Shown here one piece after another: positions 62,630 through 64,000 of a stretch of 64,000 nt of DNA (position 1 is its first letter; every line of letters starts with the position of its first letter). The notes under the pieces were generated by a model. That model was given only the letters and a program-made list of their open reading frames with translations. It had not been told where the DNA came from and did not search any database. Made by a program: the position numbers and the translations under genes. The DNA is from Imbricaverruca yamaguchii. Its lineage: Eukaryota > Arthropoda > Thecostraca > Neoverrucidae. The DNA is taken from the NCBI GenBank assembly GCA_034440575.1, contig JAOTOL010001647.1, forward strand, positions 3,804,501 through 3,868,500, in the 5' to 3' direction.

Positions 62630-63217
62630 TCAAACCGCACACGCGACAAATTCGAATAATCGTCCAGTCTCAACCACACGTGACCCATCACCTAGAATAT
62701 ATGCCATCGTTGGCGTGGATACCTCTCGTCCAAAGAAACATCTTCGTTGTGCTGAGAATACGGAGCACACCAGAAGAACGTGACTGGCTGTCAGTGGCTG
62801 TCGCAACGGGAACAAATCGTCCTGTGATCGTTTCGCAGTAGGCAGCCATGTGTAGCATGTGTGACCTACCAGAATCCTGGCCAGCGTTACTTCTTCCTTC
62901 AGGGAAGTTCTGGATGATGATGTCCGACACCCCAGACTTGGCTCGATGGTCCTTAGTTTGTGTTTGCCGGTTGGCTCCCAAAATTGTTGCCTCTTTTCCC
63001 GGAAGAGCGTATTGATTGTTTGGCTGAGGTGTGCTGCGGGAAACTGAGCCGAATGGGTGTACTGTCGCCGTGTAGCACGTTTTGCTCCCTGGTCAGCTAG
63101 CTCCTCCCTATTCCAACATGGCTTGGTGCCCAGCAGAGTGCTGCATTCTTTTCCTGCTCGCTTAAGCATAGTGAGACGCAATAAATCATCCTGCACGGTA
63201 GGGTCATGCGGATACAA
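62630..63217 (-). pseudogene. Jockey-like ORF2 C-terminal (RNase H end)
   Basis: On the complementary strand: EELADQGAKRATRRQYTHS, KRQQFWEPTGKHKLRTIEPS, EVTLARILVGHTCYTWLPTA and QPLTASHVLLVCSVF. This is the N..AD..A / GHT / L...H+L..C order of the RNase H and finger end. Some cysteines of the terminal finger are lost, so it is decayed. Confidence 0.78.
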
Positions 63218-63247
63218 TTGTTTAATTGCAAGAAGGCTACTCAGTGA

Positions 63248-63420
63248 AGGGGCCGCGGTAGCGCAGTCGGTAGAGCGTCGGACTCTTTATCGCAAGATTG
63301 TGGGTTCGAATCTCGCAGCCGGCGGCATTTACCGAGTCCACCTGCGATGAATCGGCGTGAGAGGTTGGCGACGCTACTTGACCTAGCCGTTGAATGTGTC
63401 GCGAAAGAAACCAAGGTTCC
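63248..63420 (+). repeat. tRNA-derived SINE, family 2 (Lys-like head)
   Basis: GGCCGCGGTAGCGCAGTCGG, TAGAGCGTCGGACTCTTTAT, B-box GGGTTCGAATCTCGC, then GGCGTGAGAGGTTGGCGACG and GTCGCGAAAGAAACCAAGG. The tRNA-like head is followed by a SINE body, so it is not a functional tRNA gene. Target duplication not evident. Confidence 0.85.
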
Positions 63421-64000
63421 TTCCAGGGAGTCCGAAAATATTGCATGATCAGCTTCACTTCCTCGCGAATGCCACAAACCACCCGTGTTGATTTCTGAAA
63501 ATGATTGGGGGTGGGGGCACGATACAATATAAGCTTGCAAAGTTGATTGGTAGACATTTCCGGCCAAGGTTTATATTGTGCATATTATGTTGAAAAAATA
63601 CTGGATTGTTATATCTTAGAAAGCATATATTGCACCTGTCATTTCTAAATCAATAAAATGAGATGACCCGGATTTTTTCTGGCTCATATATGTGAATCAT
63701 TATTTGACTGAGTTTATCGGTTTGGTTTCACGCACTGTATTTACTTACACTGACGCAATATATGCCAAGTGAATTTGGACACCGCTGCTTTCTGTGTAAC
63801 GTCCGTCCGACAAGTCCCGACATGTTACTGATCGCCTATCTGTTTCTGCGCATGCGCGATGGCCTCACGAAGTCATCCGTGTCGGACATTGGCGCCGTAG
63901 ACCTGACACCCTCTGCCAGCCACATGTGGTAGGACGGCGTATGGTGTGCATGCTCTGCACGTGCGTGCGTGGCCTCCGGTTGTGTAGGACCCAATCACAG
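63421..64000. other. End of window, unassigned
   Basis: No further SLC9 exon or other gene is recognised. The SLC9 terminal exon is expected downstream. Confidence 0.5.

Noticed and set aside
63248..63322. Functional tRNA gene
   Set aside because: The tRNA-like head is imperfect in its stems and is followed by a SINE body shared with other copies; the same holds for 12870, 17083, 36005, 49156 and 56355.

Overview
This is eukaryotic, metazoan DNA. It holds two multi-exon genes on the + strand with canonical GT-AG introns and GC-rich exons, separated and invaded by many animal-type mobile elements and minisatellites. The transposon types (CR1, Jockey-like, Penelope-like, hAT, TTAA-target elements, tRNA-derived SINEs) suggest an invertebrate, possibly an arthropod or crustacean. 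The species cannot be fixed from the sequence.

Layout. 1-16158 is the 3' part of a UBE4B/UFD2-type ubiquitin chain elongation factor. It has 11 recognised coding exons and ends in the U-box and a stop at 16156-16158; the 5' end lies outside the window. 16159-32767 holds no host gene that I can recognise. It contains a nest of mobile DNA: a transposase-like ORF (19398-21053) between long imperfect inverted repeats and invaded by an antisense CR1 retrotransposon (21050-23210), a decayed relative of such a transposase (24842-25330), a hAT-type non-autonomous element (26387-27558), a Jockey-like retrotransposon remnant (28160-30503), and a second Jockey-like remnant split by a TTAA-flanked element (31036-31838). 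32768 to at least 62365 is an endosomal-type Na+/H+ exchanger (SLC9A6/7/9 subfamily), with 11 recognised exons and a 3' end outside the window.

The introns carry large minisatellites (units of about 22, 28, 29, 33, 37, 38, 41 and 63 bp). Several abut exons. The arrays with 29-, 37- and 38-bp units stay open in all frames because three units restore the phase; they are not genes. The introns also hold six SINEs of one tRNA-derived family, two of a second and one of a third, many with target-site duplications, plus Penelope-like and LINE fragments.

The observations most worth following are: (i) ultrashort 54-64 bp retro-insertions made only of a hairpin and an AAYC-rich tail, several with target-site duplications, which match the 3' end of the local Jockey-like LINE and the tail of the SINEs; (ii) the transposase-like ORF inside long inverted repeats; (iii) two copies of a hAT-type element with 8-bp duplications; (iv) two copies of a TTAA element, one of which splits a LINE reading frame that becomes continuous when one TTAA and the element are removed in thought; and (v) decayed tandem copies of exon sequence next to UBE4B exon 9 and SLC9 exon 3.

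The two host genes act in different processes: protein degradation through ubiquitin chain assembly, and endosomal pH control. Their adjacency carries no obvious functional meaning.
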